7,414 nt of DNA from CAZFAT01 sp964517075 (GTDB lineage: Bacteria; Acidobacteriota; Vicinamibacteria; Vicinamibacterales; SCN-69-37): contig CAZFAT010000316.1 in NCBI GenBank assembly GCA_964517075.1, forward strand, positions 1 to 7,414, in the 5' to 3' direction. Position 1 is the stretch's first letter. Each line of letters begins with the position of its first letter. This document shows positions 1 to 6,053 of this stretch, piece by piece. A program made the position numbers and the translations under genes. The notes under the pieces were generated by a model. That model was not told the DNA's origin, ran no database searches, and saw only the letters and a program-made list of their open reading frames with translations.

Positions 1-980
1 TGGACCCAGTAGAACGGGAAGTCGCCGACGCTGAACGCGCGGCGCCAGTCGTTGACGAGGGTCATGAGCGCCTCGCCGTAGACGGGGCCCTGCGCCCGTC
101 CGGCTTCGGTCTCGCCTTGATACCAGAGCGCACCGCCAATCGTGTACTTGAGCAGCGGCGCGATCATCCCGTTGAAGAGCGACGTCGGCTCATGCGGGTG
201 TCCCGGCCCCAGGGGCGCCGCCGGGCGTGCGCCCTGCGACCCGCGGGCTTCCCACTGCTTGACGGCCTGCTCCTGGCGCAGGAGGTTCGTCGGGTACTGC
301 AGGATCGTGTTGGCCCAGAACGAAAGGAACGGCTCGAGCCTGGGATTGCCGACGAGCGAGGGGCCGCTGATCCAGGACGCGATTGGCGTGCCGCCCCACG
401 AGGAATGAATGAGTCCCATGGGGACCTTGCGATCCTGATGAAGCGCCCGGCCGAAGTAGTAGAGCACGGCCGAGAATTCGCCCACCGTCTCCGGCGAGCA
501 CACCACCCATCTCGCGTTCACGTCGTCCACCGGCACCGCTGACGGTTTGCGCGGCACGTAGAACAGCCGGATTCCGGGGTGCGTGGCGGCGGCGATCTCG
601 GCCGCGGCGTTGTCGGACTGGCGCACGGCCCACTGCATGTTCGACTGGCCGGAGCCCACCCAGACGTCGCCCACCAGCACGTCGGCAATCGCGATCGTGT
701 TCGTGCCGCGGATCGTCATCTCGGCGGCGGGTCCGGGCGCGAGGGGCTGCAGCCAGACTTCCCAGCGGCCCAGCGCATCGGCGACCGTGCGGGCCGTCTG
801 GCCGCGAAACGTCACGCTGACGGCCTCGCCCGGGTCCGCTTTTCCGAAAATGCGAGCCGGCACGCCGCGTTGCAGCAGCATGTGGTCGCTGATGAGACCA
901 GGGAGTCGGACATCGGCGAGGGCGTTTCCGGCGAGGGCGACAACCGTGAGGAGACAGAGGGCGGCGGTGCGGAGCAGCAT
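1..980 (-). CDS. Secreted sialate O-acetylesterase-family hydrolase (SASA domain), C-terminus outside window
   Basis: Reading the minus strand from the ATG at 980-978 gives an open frame of 326 codons that reaches the left edge without a stop. Residues 1-22 form a signal peptide (MLLRTAALCLL then a hydrophobic core, cut after ALA). Residues 23-95 look like the beta-rich N-terminal region of this family, including SDHMLLQRGVP. The motif GSGQSNMQW at 109-117 carries the expected nucleophile Ser113, and ALWYQGE at 284-290 is the second conserved block. The His/Asp part of the triad lies beyond the window; family members are commonly about 480-650 residues. Known members remove O-acetyl groups from sialic acids or from acetylated plant polysaccharides. 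The substrate here cannot be read from sequence, so a xylan or pectin acetylesterase role is equally possible. It is transcribed away from the YciI-like gene. Family assignment is firm; substrate is unknown. Confidence 0.93.
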   Translation of the reverse strand, partial: MLLRTAALCLLTVVALAGNALADVRLPGLISDHMLLQRGVPARIFGKADPGEAVSVTFRGQTARTVADALGRWEVWLQPLAPGPAAEMTIRGTNTIAIADVLVGDVWVGSGQSNMQWAVRQSDNAAAEIAAATHPGIRLFYVPRKPSAVPVDDVNARWVVCSPETVGEFSAVLYYFGRALHQDRKVPMGLIHSSWGGTPIASWISGPSLVGNPRLEPFLSFWANTILQYPTNLLRQEQAVKQWEARGSQGARPAAPLGPGHPHEPTSLFNGMIAPLLKYTIGGALWYQGETEAGRAQGPVYGEALMTLVNDWRRAFSVGDFPFYWV

Positions 981-1030
981 GGCGGCTATCTTACGCCCGC
1001 CCCGTCTTCGGGACTATCATCGCGGTCGCC
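981..1030. promoter_or_regulatory. Divergent promoter gap between the acetylesterase and YciI-like genes
   Basis: This 50-bp gap is the only space available for the promoters of two divergent genes. On the plus strand TATCAT (1015-1020) matches five of six bases of a sigma-70 -10 box, with its expected start point only a few bases before the GTG at 1031. On the minus strand the same bases read ATGATAGT, and a second weaker candidate, TAAGAT, is at 993-988. No convincing -35 box is visible on either strand. These are weak motif matches read by eye. Confidence 0.35.
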
Positions 1031-1330
1031 GTGAAGCACTTCCTGCTCTTCTACGACTACGTGCCCGACTACCTCGAGCGGCGGACGGCCCATCGCGCGG
1101 CCCACTTCGCTCACGCCCGGCCCGCCGCCGACCGCGGCGAGTTGTTCCTTGCGGGCGCGTGCACCGACGCCGGCCCCCCGATCGGCGTCCTGGTCTTTTC
1201 GGTGGCGGATCACCGGACGGTCGAGGACTTCGCCCGCGCCGATCCGTACGTCGTCAACGGCATCGTCACGGCGTGGTACGTGCGGGAATGGACGACGGTC
1301 ATGGGACGCGATGCAGTCACGAAGCTATGA
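1031..1330 (+). CDS. YciI-like small protein
   Basis: This 99-residue protein matches the YciI-like pattern: a compact alpha/beta ferredoxin-like fold of about 90-100 residues. Visible family features are the opening strand KHFLLFYDYV (2-11), His25 in the AHFAHARP segment, the short LFLAGA turn (38-43), and the DP step at 71-72 followed by the GIVTAWYVREW strand (77-87). YciI-type proteins are small cytoplasmic proteins, mostly of unknown function. Some have been linked to dehalogenation-type chemistry or act as domains fused to other enzymes. The start is GTG with no Shine-Dalgarno sequence before it, and a -10-like TATCAT ends 10 bases upstream, so it may be read from a nearly leaderless mRNA. 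Its last codons and stop lie inside the heptamer array that follows. The next ATG in frame is far downstream and would remove the conserved core, so GTG is preferred. Confidence 0.85.
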   Translation: MKHFLLFYDYVPDYLERRTAHRAAHFAHARPAADRGELFLAGACTDAGPPIGVLVFSVADHRTVEDFARADPYVVNGIVTAWYVREWTTVMGRDAVTKL

Positions 1331-1370
1331 GCGGTGAGCTATGAGCTATGAGCGGTGAGCGGTGAGTTGC
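1322..1370. repeat. Heptamer tandem array, units GAGCTAT and GAGCGGT
   Basis: Seven consecutive 7-bp units can be laid out without a gap: an imperfect AAGCTAT (1322-1328), then GAGCGGT, GAGCTAT, GAGCTAT, GAGCGGT, GAGCGGT (1329-1363), and a degenerate GAGTTGC (1364-1370). The common core is GAGC followed by TA or GG and then T, so variation is confined to one dinucleotide. The first unit encodes the end of the YciI-like protein, and its stop codon TGA spans the first and second units. The rest is non-coding and ends two bases before a -10-like box. Confidence 0.85.
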
Positions 1371-1372
1371 TC

Positions 1373-1378
1373 TAGAAT
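1373..1378 (+). promoter_or_regulatory. Probable -10 box of the Fes-like esterase gene
   Basis: TAGAAT matches five of six bases of the sigma-70 -10 consensus. It would give a leader of about 50 bases before the ATG at 1437. No TTGACA-like box is found 16-18 bases upstream; that position is filled by the heptamer array. Confidence 0.5.
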
Positions 1379-1422
1379 GCTGCCCTCCGACACGCACGAC
1401 TGACCGGCGAGACGGGGCTCGC

Positions 1423-1428
1423 GGGGAG
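1423..1428 (+). promoter_or_regulatory. Ribosome binding site of the Fes-like esterase
   Basis: GGGGAG lies 8 bases before the ATG at 1437, a normal spacing. It fixes the start of the esterase just ahead of its signal peptide. Confidence 0.7.
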
Positions 1429-1436
1429 ATCATCCA

Positions 1437-2570
1437 ATGCGCGCAGGGGTATTCGTCGGCGGCGCGATCGTGTTCGGCTCGCTCTCAGCCGCAGCCATTG
1501 GTTTCCAGGCGCCGGCCCTTGCACCAGCGCCGGGGCAGCCGCAGGTGCAGGGTCCCGCGGCGCCGGAGGGCGCGGCGCCACGCGGCCGCCGGGGCGGGGG
1601 ACCGGCAACGCCGCGCGTGCCGCTGCTGCCGACGCCGGCGCTCACGGCCCGGCCCACGCCGGACGCCGACGGCAACTTCGTGATTGGCCCACCGTACGAT
1701 CCCGCGCCCGAGCTCGAGGTCAAACCCGGCGTTCCCGTGGGCACCATTCATGAGTTCACGATGGCGTCCACCGACAGCCGGATCTATTCGGGCATCGCGC
1801 GCAACCGGCCGGGCGAAGTCGTGCCGTACACGCGACGTGTCGCCGTCTACGTGCCCGCGCAGTACCAGCCCGGCACGCCGGCGCCGTTCATCGTTGCTCA
1901 GGACGGCCTGAGCGCGACCTATCGCGCCAGCCTGCCGCCGATCCTCGACAACCTGATTCACGAGAAGCGGGTGCCTCCGATGATCGCCGTCATGGTCCAC
2001 CACGGCGGCGGCGACGCGCAGGGCAGCCAGCGCGGGCTCGAGTACGACACGGTCTCGGGCGTCTACACGCAGTTCATCGAGACCGAGGTGCTCCCGCGCA
2101 TCACCAGGGACTACGGCATCCGGTTCACGACCGACCCGGACGGGCGCGCGACGATGGGCGGAAGCTCGGGCGCGGCGTGCGCGTTCACGATGGCGTGGTT
2201 CCATCCGGAGCTGTACCGGCGCGTGCTCTCGTACTCGGGGACCTACGTCAACCAGCAGTCGCCGTTGAACCCCGCGTCACCCCGCGGCGCGTGGGAATAT
2301 CACGCGACGTTCATTCCGAACTCGCCCCCGAAGCCCATCCGCGTCTGGATGCACGTGAGCGAGCGTGACAACCGGTACTGGGATCAGGAGGACACCTGGC
2401 ACAACTGGGTGTTGGCGAACGACCGCATGGCGGCCGCGCTCAAGGCCAAGGGCTACAAGTACCAGTACGTCTACACGCGCGACTCGGGCCATACGGAGCG
2501 CCGGATGATTGAGAACACGCTGCCCGAAGCGCTGGAGTACCTCTGGAGGGGCTACTCGGGCGGGAAGTGA
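1437..2570 (+). CDS. Secreted esterase, enterochelin esterase (Fes)-like alpha/beta hydrolase
   Basis: The 377-residue product starts with a short basic and hydrophobic leader (residues 1 to about 23, ending AAAIGFQA). A low-complexity Pro/Ala/Gly/Arg stretch follows (about 24-75, including PRGRRGGGP). Residues 80-140 form the N-terminal strands, and the alpha/beta hydrolase core starts near APFIVAQDG (149-157). MGGSSGA (240-246) is the nucleophile elbow with Ser243. The acid may be D311 or D316 in the SERDNRYWD segment, and GHTERRM (351-357) supplies His352. This is the layout of the putative esterase family (PF00756), which includes enterochelin and ferulic acid esterases and mycolyltransferases. 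No siderophore genes lie nearby and the protein is exported, so hydrolysis of a carbohydrate or other ester outside the cytoplasm seems more likely than iron release. The start is supported by GGGGAG 8 bases upstream. Confidence 0.92.
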   Translation: MRAGVFVGGAIVFGSLSAAAIGFQAPALAPAPGQPQVQGPAAPEGAAPRGRRGGGPATPRVPLLPTPALTARPTPDADGNFVIGPPYDPAPELEVKPGVPVGTIHEFTMASTDSRIYSGIARNRPGEVVPYTRRVAVYVPAQYQPGTPAPFIVAQDGLSATYRASLPPILDNLIHEKRVPPMIAVMVHHGGGDAQGSQRGLEYDTVSGVYTQFIETEVLPRITRDYGIRFTTDPDGRATMGGSSGAACAFTMAWFHPELYRRVLSYSGTYVNQQSPLNPASPRGAWEYHATFIPNSPPKPIRVWMHVSERDNRYWDQEDTWHNWVLANDRMAAALKAKGYKYQYVYTRDSGHTERRMIENTLPEALEYLWRGYSGGK

Positions 2571-2611
2571 GGCACCCTGCGGCTCGGCTCGCGCCTGTGT
2601 CAACGTAAGGT

Positions 2612-2944
2612 ATGGGCTGGCTCGCTCTGGCTGCGCTCCCCTGGGGCACTATCGTGAAAGAGGCCGCGACGCTCCTCAAGCAGGCCAACGACCTGCGATC
2701 CGTGCGTCAGTCGCCGGTCACGGCTGCTCCGTCACTTGACGCCGATGTACTGCGTCAACGCCTTGCGCAGCTCGAACAACAACAGCGCGCCGACGCGGAA
2801 CTGATGCAGCAACTGGCGGCCGAGATCGCGGCGATTGCGGTCGCCGCGCACGCGACCGAGGTCAGGGTGCGCTGGGCGTTCCTGCTGGCCATCCTGGCGG
2901 TTGGCGTCGCCGTCCTGGCCGCGACCGTGGCCTGGCTCCGTTGA
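2612..2944 (+). CDS. Small coiled-coil protein with C-terminal membrane anchor
   Basis: I cannot assign a function to this 110-residue protein. It has three parts. Residues 1-28 (with ALPWGTIVKEA) are amphipathic to hydrophobic. Residues 42-80 are rich in Gln, Leu, Ala and Glu (QRLAQLEQQQRADAEL) and likely form a coiled coil. Residues 88-109 are a strongly hydrophobic segment ending TVAWLR, a probable single membrane anchor. Small proteins with an LPW-type N-terminus and a C-terminal anchor occur in several soil bacteria, as far as I recall, always as hypothetical. It ends 33 bases before the aldo/keto reductase and is probably co-transcribed with it. AAGG ends only one base before the ATG, too close for a normal ribosome site. 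A GTG at 2654 (codon 15) is an alternative start, but it would lose the LPWG segment. Confidence 0.72.
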   Translation: MGWLALAALPWGTIVKEAATLLKQANDLRSVRQSPVTAAPSLDADVLRQRLAQLEQQQRADAELMQQLAAEIAAIAVAAHATEVRVRWAFLLAILAVGVAVLAATVAWLR

Positions 2945-2977
2945 TCTGGCTCGCCACCCTGAGGATCCCTGTCACCC

Positions 2978-4006
2978 ATGGAACAACGACATCTGGGCCA
3001 TTCCGGGTTGAGCGTCTCGGTGCTGACTTTCGGCACCATGACGGTCGGCGGCGTCGACCGCTTCGGGAAGATGGGCAATCTCGACGTCGCGGACACGTCG
3101 CGCCTGCTTGACATCTGCCAGGAGGCGGGCGTCACCACGATCGACACCGCCGACATGTACTCCTACGGCCGAGCCGAAGAAATCCTCGGTGAGGCGCTCA
3201 AGGGCCGCCGGCAGGCCTTCGTCCTCGCCACCAAGGTGTTCAACCGCCTCGCGCCGGGTCCGCACGATGTCGGGCTCTCGCGCAAACACCTGATGGACGC
3301 CTGCGAGGCGAGCCTGCGCCGCCTTCAGACGGATTATCTCGACCTCTATATCTGTCACCATTTCGACACGTTCGTGCCGGTTGACGAGACCCTGCGGGCG
3401 TTCGACGACCTGGTGACCCAGGGTAAGGTCCGCTACATCGGCTGCTCGAATCACTCCGCCTGGCACGTGATGAAAGCGCTCGGCGTGTCGGAACGGCTCG
3501 GCCGCGTGCGCTACGTCTGCCAGCAGGTGAACTATTCGCTCGTCGCCCGCGACGTCGAGCACGAGATTATCCCGCTCGCGCTGGATCAGCAGGTCGGAGT
3601 GATGGCGTGGAGCCCGCTGCAGGCGGGTCTGCTCACGGGCAAGTTCCGGCGCGGCGTTCGGCCGGACGTCGCCCGCCTCAACGAGCTCGATGCGCCCGGG
3701 ACGATCGACTACGACCGCGTCGACCGCATTGTCGACGTGCTCGACCCGATCGCGCGCGCGCGCGAGGTCAGCGTGTCACAGGTCGCGCTGAACTGGGTGA
3801 TGAGCAAGCCCGGCGTCGACACCGTCATCATCGGCGCGCGCGACGAGAAGCAGTTGCGCGACAACCTGGCGGCCGCGACGTGGCGGCTGACCGCCGACGA
3901 AGTCGGCCAGCTCGACGCCGTGAGCGCGCTGCCCGAGCCCTATCCGCAGTGGCACCAGCACAAGTTCGGTCGTGAGAGGAATCCGAGGCTGCCCAGTCTC
4001 CGGTGA
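2978..4006 (+). CDS. Aldo/keto reductase, NADPH-dependent
   Basis: The 342 residues cover a complete aldo/keto reductase TIM barrel. The N-terminal hairpin HLGHSGLSVSVLTFGTM (5-21) is typical. The catalytic tetrad is visible: Asp56 and Tyr61 in DTADMY, Lys86 in ATKVF, and His127 in DLYICHHFD. The cofactor side is marked by GCSNHS (155-160), SPLQAGLLTGKF (212-223) and VIIGARDEKQLRDNL (283-297). Enzymes of this family reduce aldehydes and ketones with NADPH in the cytoplasm. The sequence resembles the broad YajO/general stress-like group, but the substrate cannot be told. The ATG is followed at once by the conserved EQRHLG start; a GAGG 13 bases upstream is a weak ribosome site, consistent with translation coupled to the small membrane protein before it. 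No key residue is missing. Confidence 0.95.
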   Translation: MEQRHLGHSGLSVSVLTFGTMTVGGVDRFGKMGNLDVADTSRLLDICQEAGVTTIDTADMYSYGRAEEILGEALKGRRQAFVLATKVFNRLAPGPHDVGLSRKHLMDACEASLRRLQTDYLDLYICHHFDTFVPVDETLRAFDDLVTQGKVRYIGCSNHSAWHVMKALGVSERLGRVRYVCQQVNYSLVARDVEHEIIPLALDQQVGVMAWSPLQAGLLTGKFRRGVRPDVARLNELDAPGTIDYDRVDRIVDVLDPIARAREVSVSQVALNWVMSKPGVDTVIIGARDEKQLRDNLAAATWRLTADEVGQLDAVSALPEPYPQWHQHKFGRERNPRLPSLR

Positions 4007-4042
4007 CGGAAATGTGATCGGTCGGCGATGGTGAGTCGTCCC

Positions 4043-4072
4043 TTGACCGGCCCTTCCTCACCGCTCTACAGT
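4043..4072 (+). promoter_or_regulatory. Sigma-70-like promoter for the beta-propeller gene
   Basis: TTGACC (4043-4048) matches five of six bases of a -35 box, and TACAGT (4067-4072) four of six of a -10 box, with an 18-base spacer. The predicted start point is near 4079. That places it after the only upstream in-frame ATG (4028), which argues that translation starts further downstream. Confidence 0.55.
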
Positions 4073-4132
4073 GCTTGTGCTCCGGCTCTCCGCGATCGAG
4101 TCCGATCCCCTGCGCCGTTTTGCCCTGGGAAA

Positions 4133-4140
4133 GAGGAGGT
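4133..4140 (+). promoter_or_regulatory. Strong ribosome binding site that points to an ACG start
   Basis: GAGGAGGT is close to a perfect Shine-Dalgarno sequence. Five bases after GGAGG lies ACG (4145-4147), in frame with the propeller protein. No ATG, GTG or TTG in that frame lies within normal reach. It is the strongest ribosome site in the window. Confidence 0.75.
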
Positions 4141-4144
4141 CAAA

Positions 4145-5965
4145 ACGAATCTCTCTCCAACCGCCTGTCGTCGCCTGGCCGAGCTGACTGGTGTCATCGG
4201 CGCGTTCGTCGCCCTCTCGATGCCGCTCCATCCGGTCGCGCTCGCGCAGGCGCCGCCCGGTTCCGGCGTGCGCTTGCAGGCGGGCAATCTCGTGTACATC
4301 GGTGCGTTCCGCCTGCCGACCCCGAGTGGCGGCGGTGAGCAGAACACGTTCGGCTACGGCGGGGAGGCGATGGCCTTTGACCCGTACCGGCAGTCGCTCT
4401 GGATCACGGGTCACGACTGGCACGACCGGCTGGCCGAAGTGTCGATCCCGACGCCCGGCACCGGGCCGGTGAGCAGCCTGCCGCGCGCCTCGGTTCTGAC
4501 GCCGTGGATTGACATGACGTGGCGCGAGAAACTCGGCGGCTCGCAGGTCAACATGGGCGGGATCGCGCCGCAGGCCAATGGCGATCTCGTCCTGTCGGCC
4601 TACGTCTACTACGACGCGAACAATCAACAGAACGTCTCGCATGTCCGGCGGCGGGCGAACGGCACGATCACGGCGCCGGTGCGTGTGGGGGCCTCGGGCC
4701 GGACCGGTTTCGTGTCGGGCTACATGACGCCGATTCCGCCCGAGTGGGGGACGTTGCTCGGCGGGACGTGGTTCACGGGCAATAGTTCGCTGTCCATCAT
4801 CAGCCGGACCTCGCTCGGTCCGGCGGCGTGGGTATTCGACCCGAGCGACGTGGGCATGGCCTCCCCCGTGCCGGCGACGGAACTGCTCGGCTATCCCATC
4901 AACCATCCGACACTCGGCACCTGCGAAACCGGGACGGTCTTCAACTGCCTCGCGTCGAACAATCGGGGCGGCACCGTGTTCCCGAATGGGACGCGGACGC
5001 TGCTGTATTTCCATCGCATCTGCTCGGTGCCCCCCACCTATGGCGGTGGCGGGTGGGGCTGCCGGGGCGCGCTCCAGACGCGCGTGCTGGCCCTGGACGC
5101 GCTCGACCTCGTGGCCGTGAAGAACGGCCAGAAACGCCCCTGGGACGTGGTGCCCTATGCCACGTGGGAGATCGGTCCCCCTCTGTCCAGGCGGAGCATC
5201 AAGGCCGTGACCTATGACCCCGCCCGCAAGTGGATCTTCGCGGCGGAGGATCACGGCGATGGCGCGCAGCCGTTAATCCACGTCTATGAGGTCGATGCCG
5301 CGGCGTCCGCGTTCCCGTCCTCGTCGGGGGGGGTACCCTCCATTGGGCAGCGCCGCGCGGGAAGCCAGGCGGGCGAGTCCCTGCGCCACGCCGCGCCCAG
5401 GTTTCGTGCGACGAACAGCGGCGAGAACGGCGAGTCGGACCGCGGTAGCGAGCGGGGCGATTCGGACCGCGGCGACCGGGCGACGACGAGCCGGGAGAGT
5501 GGGAAGGACACGACGCCGGCCGCCGGTCCCGGCACGGGGATGATGCGCCAGCGAGCCCTGGCCAGGGCCCGGGCGACCACGCCGCCGCCACGGGACCGGA
5601 TGGCGCCGGTGGCCCGCACCACTGACGCGCGCAGAGCGACGCCCGCGCCGGTCGTGGCGTGTCAGGGCGACAACCCCTTCGCGAACAGCGAGAGGCAGAT
5701 CGGCATCTGCGCCAATGGCGCATGGACGCTCGTTCCGGGCATCCGGACCTCGGGCGTCGTGCGTCACTACCTCGCGGCGGGAGGGGAGGTCTGGCTGATC
5801 GAGACCGACGAGGCCGTCTACGAGGTCGCGGGCGGGCTGGACGCCGCCTACCAGACCGACGGTCTGGAGGTCGTGTTCGAAGGCCGGTTTCCGAGTGACG
5901 CCACGAGTGGTGTGACCCGAGTCGTAGTCATCGAGATCCACCAAGTGCCCGCGGGGCATCCGTAG
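4145..5965 (+). CDS. Secreted beta-propeller-like protein with charged linker and C-terminal domain; probable ACG start
   Basis: From the proposed ACG start the product has 606 residues. Residues 1-34 form a signal peptide (NLSPTACRRLAELTG, hydrophobic core, cut after ALA). About 40-390 (4262-5310) contains repeated strand pairs such as NLVYIGAFRLP, SLWITGHDWH and RWANGT-like turns, with GHDWHDRLAEVSIP and LGGTWFTGNSS, suggesting a beta-propeller. Four cysteines in CETGTVFNC and ICSVPP...GWGC may form disulfides. Residues about 390-505 (5311-5655) are a disordered Ser/Arg/Gly/Asp linker. The last 100 residues (5660-5965) hold a Cys pair and a small beta domain (VVRHYLAAGGEVWLIETDE onward), which recalls an OB-like domain of unknown function; that resemblance is from memory. 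The longer frame opens at ATG 4028, but those 39 extra codons lack a ribosome site and contain the promoter. If ACG is not used, ATG 4220 would destroy the signal peptide. Function unknown. Confidence 0.78.
   Translation, partial: TNLSPTACRRLAELTGVIGAFVALSMPLHPVALAQAPPGSGVRLQAGNLVYIGAFRLPTPSGGGEQNTFGYGGEAMAFDPYRQSLWITGHDWHDRLAEVSIPTPGTGPVSSLPRASVLTPWIDMTWREKLGGSQVNMGGIAPQANGDLVLSAYVYYDANNQQNVSHVRRRANGTITAPVRVGASGRTGFVSGYMTPIPPEWGTLLGGTWFTGNSSLSIISRTSLGPAAWVFDPSDVGMASPVPATELLGYPINHPTLGTCETGTVFNCLASNNRGGTVFPNGTRTLLYFHRICSVPPTYGGGGWGCRGALQTRVLALDALDLVAVKNGQKRPWDVVPYATWEIGPPLSRRSIKAVTYDPARKWIFAAEDHGDGAQPLIHVYEVDAAASAFPSSSGGVPSIGQRRAGSQAGESLRHAAPRFRATNSGENGESDRGSERGDSDRGDRATTSRESGKDTTPAAGPGTGMMRQRALARARATTPPPRDRMAPVARTTDARRATPAPVVACQGDNPFANSERQIGICANGAWTLVPGIRTSGVVRHYLAAGGEVWLIETDEAVYEVAGGLDAAYQTDGLEVVFEGRFPSDATSGVTRVVVIEIHQVPAGHP
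5326..5333 (+). repeat. G8 homopolymer tract inside the propeller gene
   Basis: Eight consecutive G bases lie at the junction of the propeller and the linker. Loss of one G would shift the frame to a TGA at 5541-5543; gain of one would reach a TAG at 5446-5448. Either change keeps the propeller and removes the C-terminal domain. Confidence 0.9.
5430..5483 (+). repeat. Two imperfect 27-bp repeats in the linker
   Basis: The 16-mers at 5430-5445 and 5457-5472 are identical apart from one base, and are spaced exactly 27 bases (nine codons) apart. At the protein level they give GESDRGSER followed by GDSDRGDRA. The repeat keeps the frame and has grown a charged Ser/Asp/Arg linker. Confidence 0.75.
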
Positions 5966-6001
5966 CCGCGCGGGGCAAGTCCACGGGGCGCCGGCCGGGA
6001 T

Positions 6002-6053
6002 TACACTGGCTCCTTAACGCCGTCTCCCCCGGACGGTCGCTTGGGAGGGACCC
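6002..6053 (+). promoter_or_regulatory. Putative promoter and leader of the TPR-like gene
   Basis: TACACT (6002-6007) is a four-of-six -10 match with no clear -35 box. The leader contains a small hairpin: CCGTC (6020-6024) pairs with GACGG (6032-6036) across a 7-base loop. The Shine-Dalgarno GGGAGGGA (6043-6050) lies 3 bases before the ATG at 6054 (about 6 from GGGAG) and fixes the start. CTCCC (6024-6028) in the hairpin could also pair with GGGAG of the ribosome site. Confidence 0.4.

Noticed and set aside
583..1344. 253-codon plus-strand open frame
   Set aside because: It runs antisense to the acetylesterase and across the YciI-like gene in the wrong frame; its product is low-complexity Arg/Ala/Ser.
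1322..1370. CRISPR array
   Set aside because: The units are 7 bp, directly adjacent and without spacers.
1485..2204. 239-codon minus-strand open frame opposite the esterase
   Set aside because: It is a shadow of the esterase frame with Arg-rich composition and no start context.
2571..2611. Rho-independent terminator after the esterase
   Set aside because: The GC-rich bases do not form a stable stem and no T-run follows.
2972..3562. 196-codon minus-strand open frame opposite the reductase
   Set aside because: It mirrors the well-supported aldo/keto reductase and shows no family motif.
4058..5254. 398-codon open frame on the minus strand
   Set aside because: It mirrors the propeller coding frame, is Arg/Pro/His-rich and has no recognisable domain.
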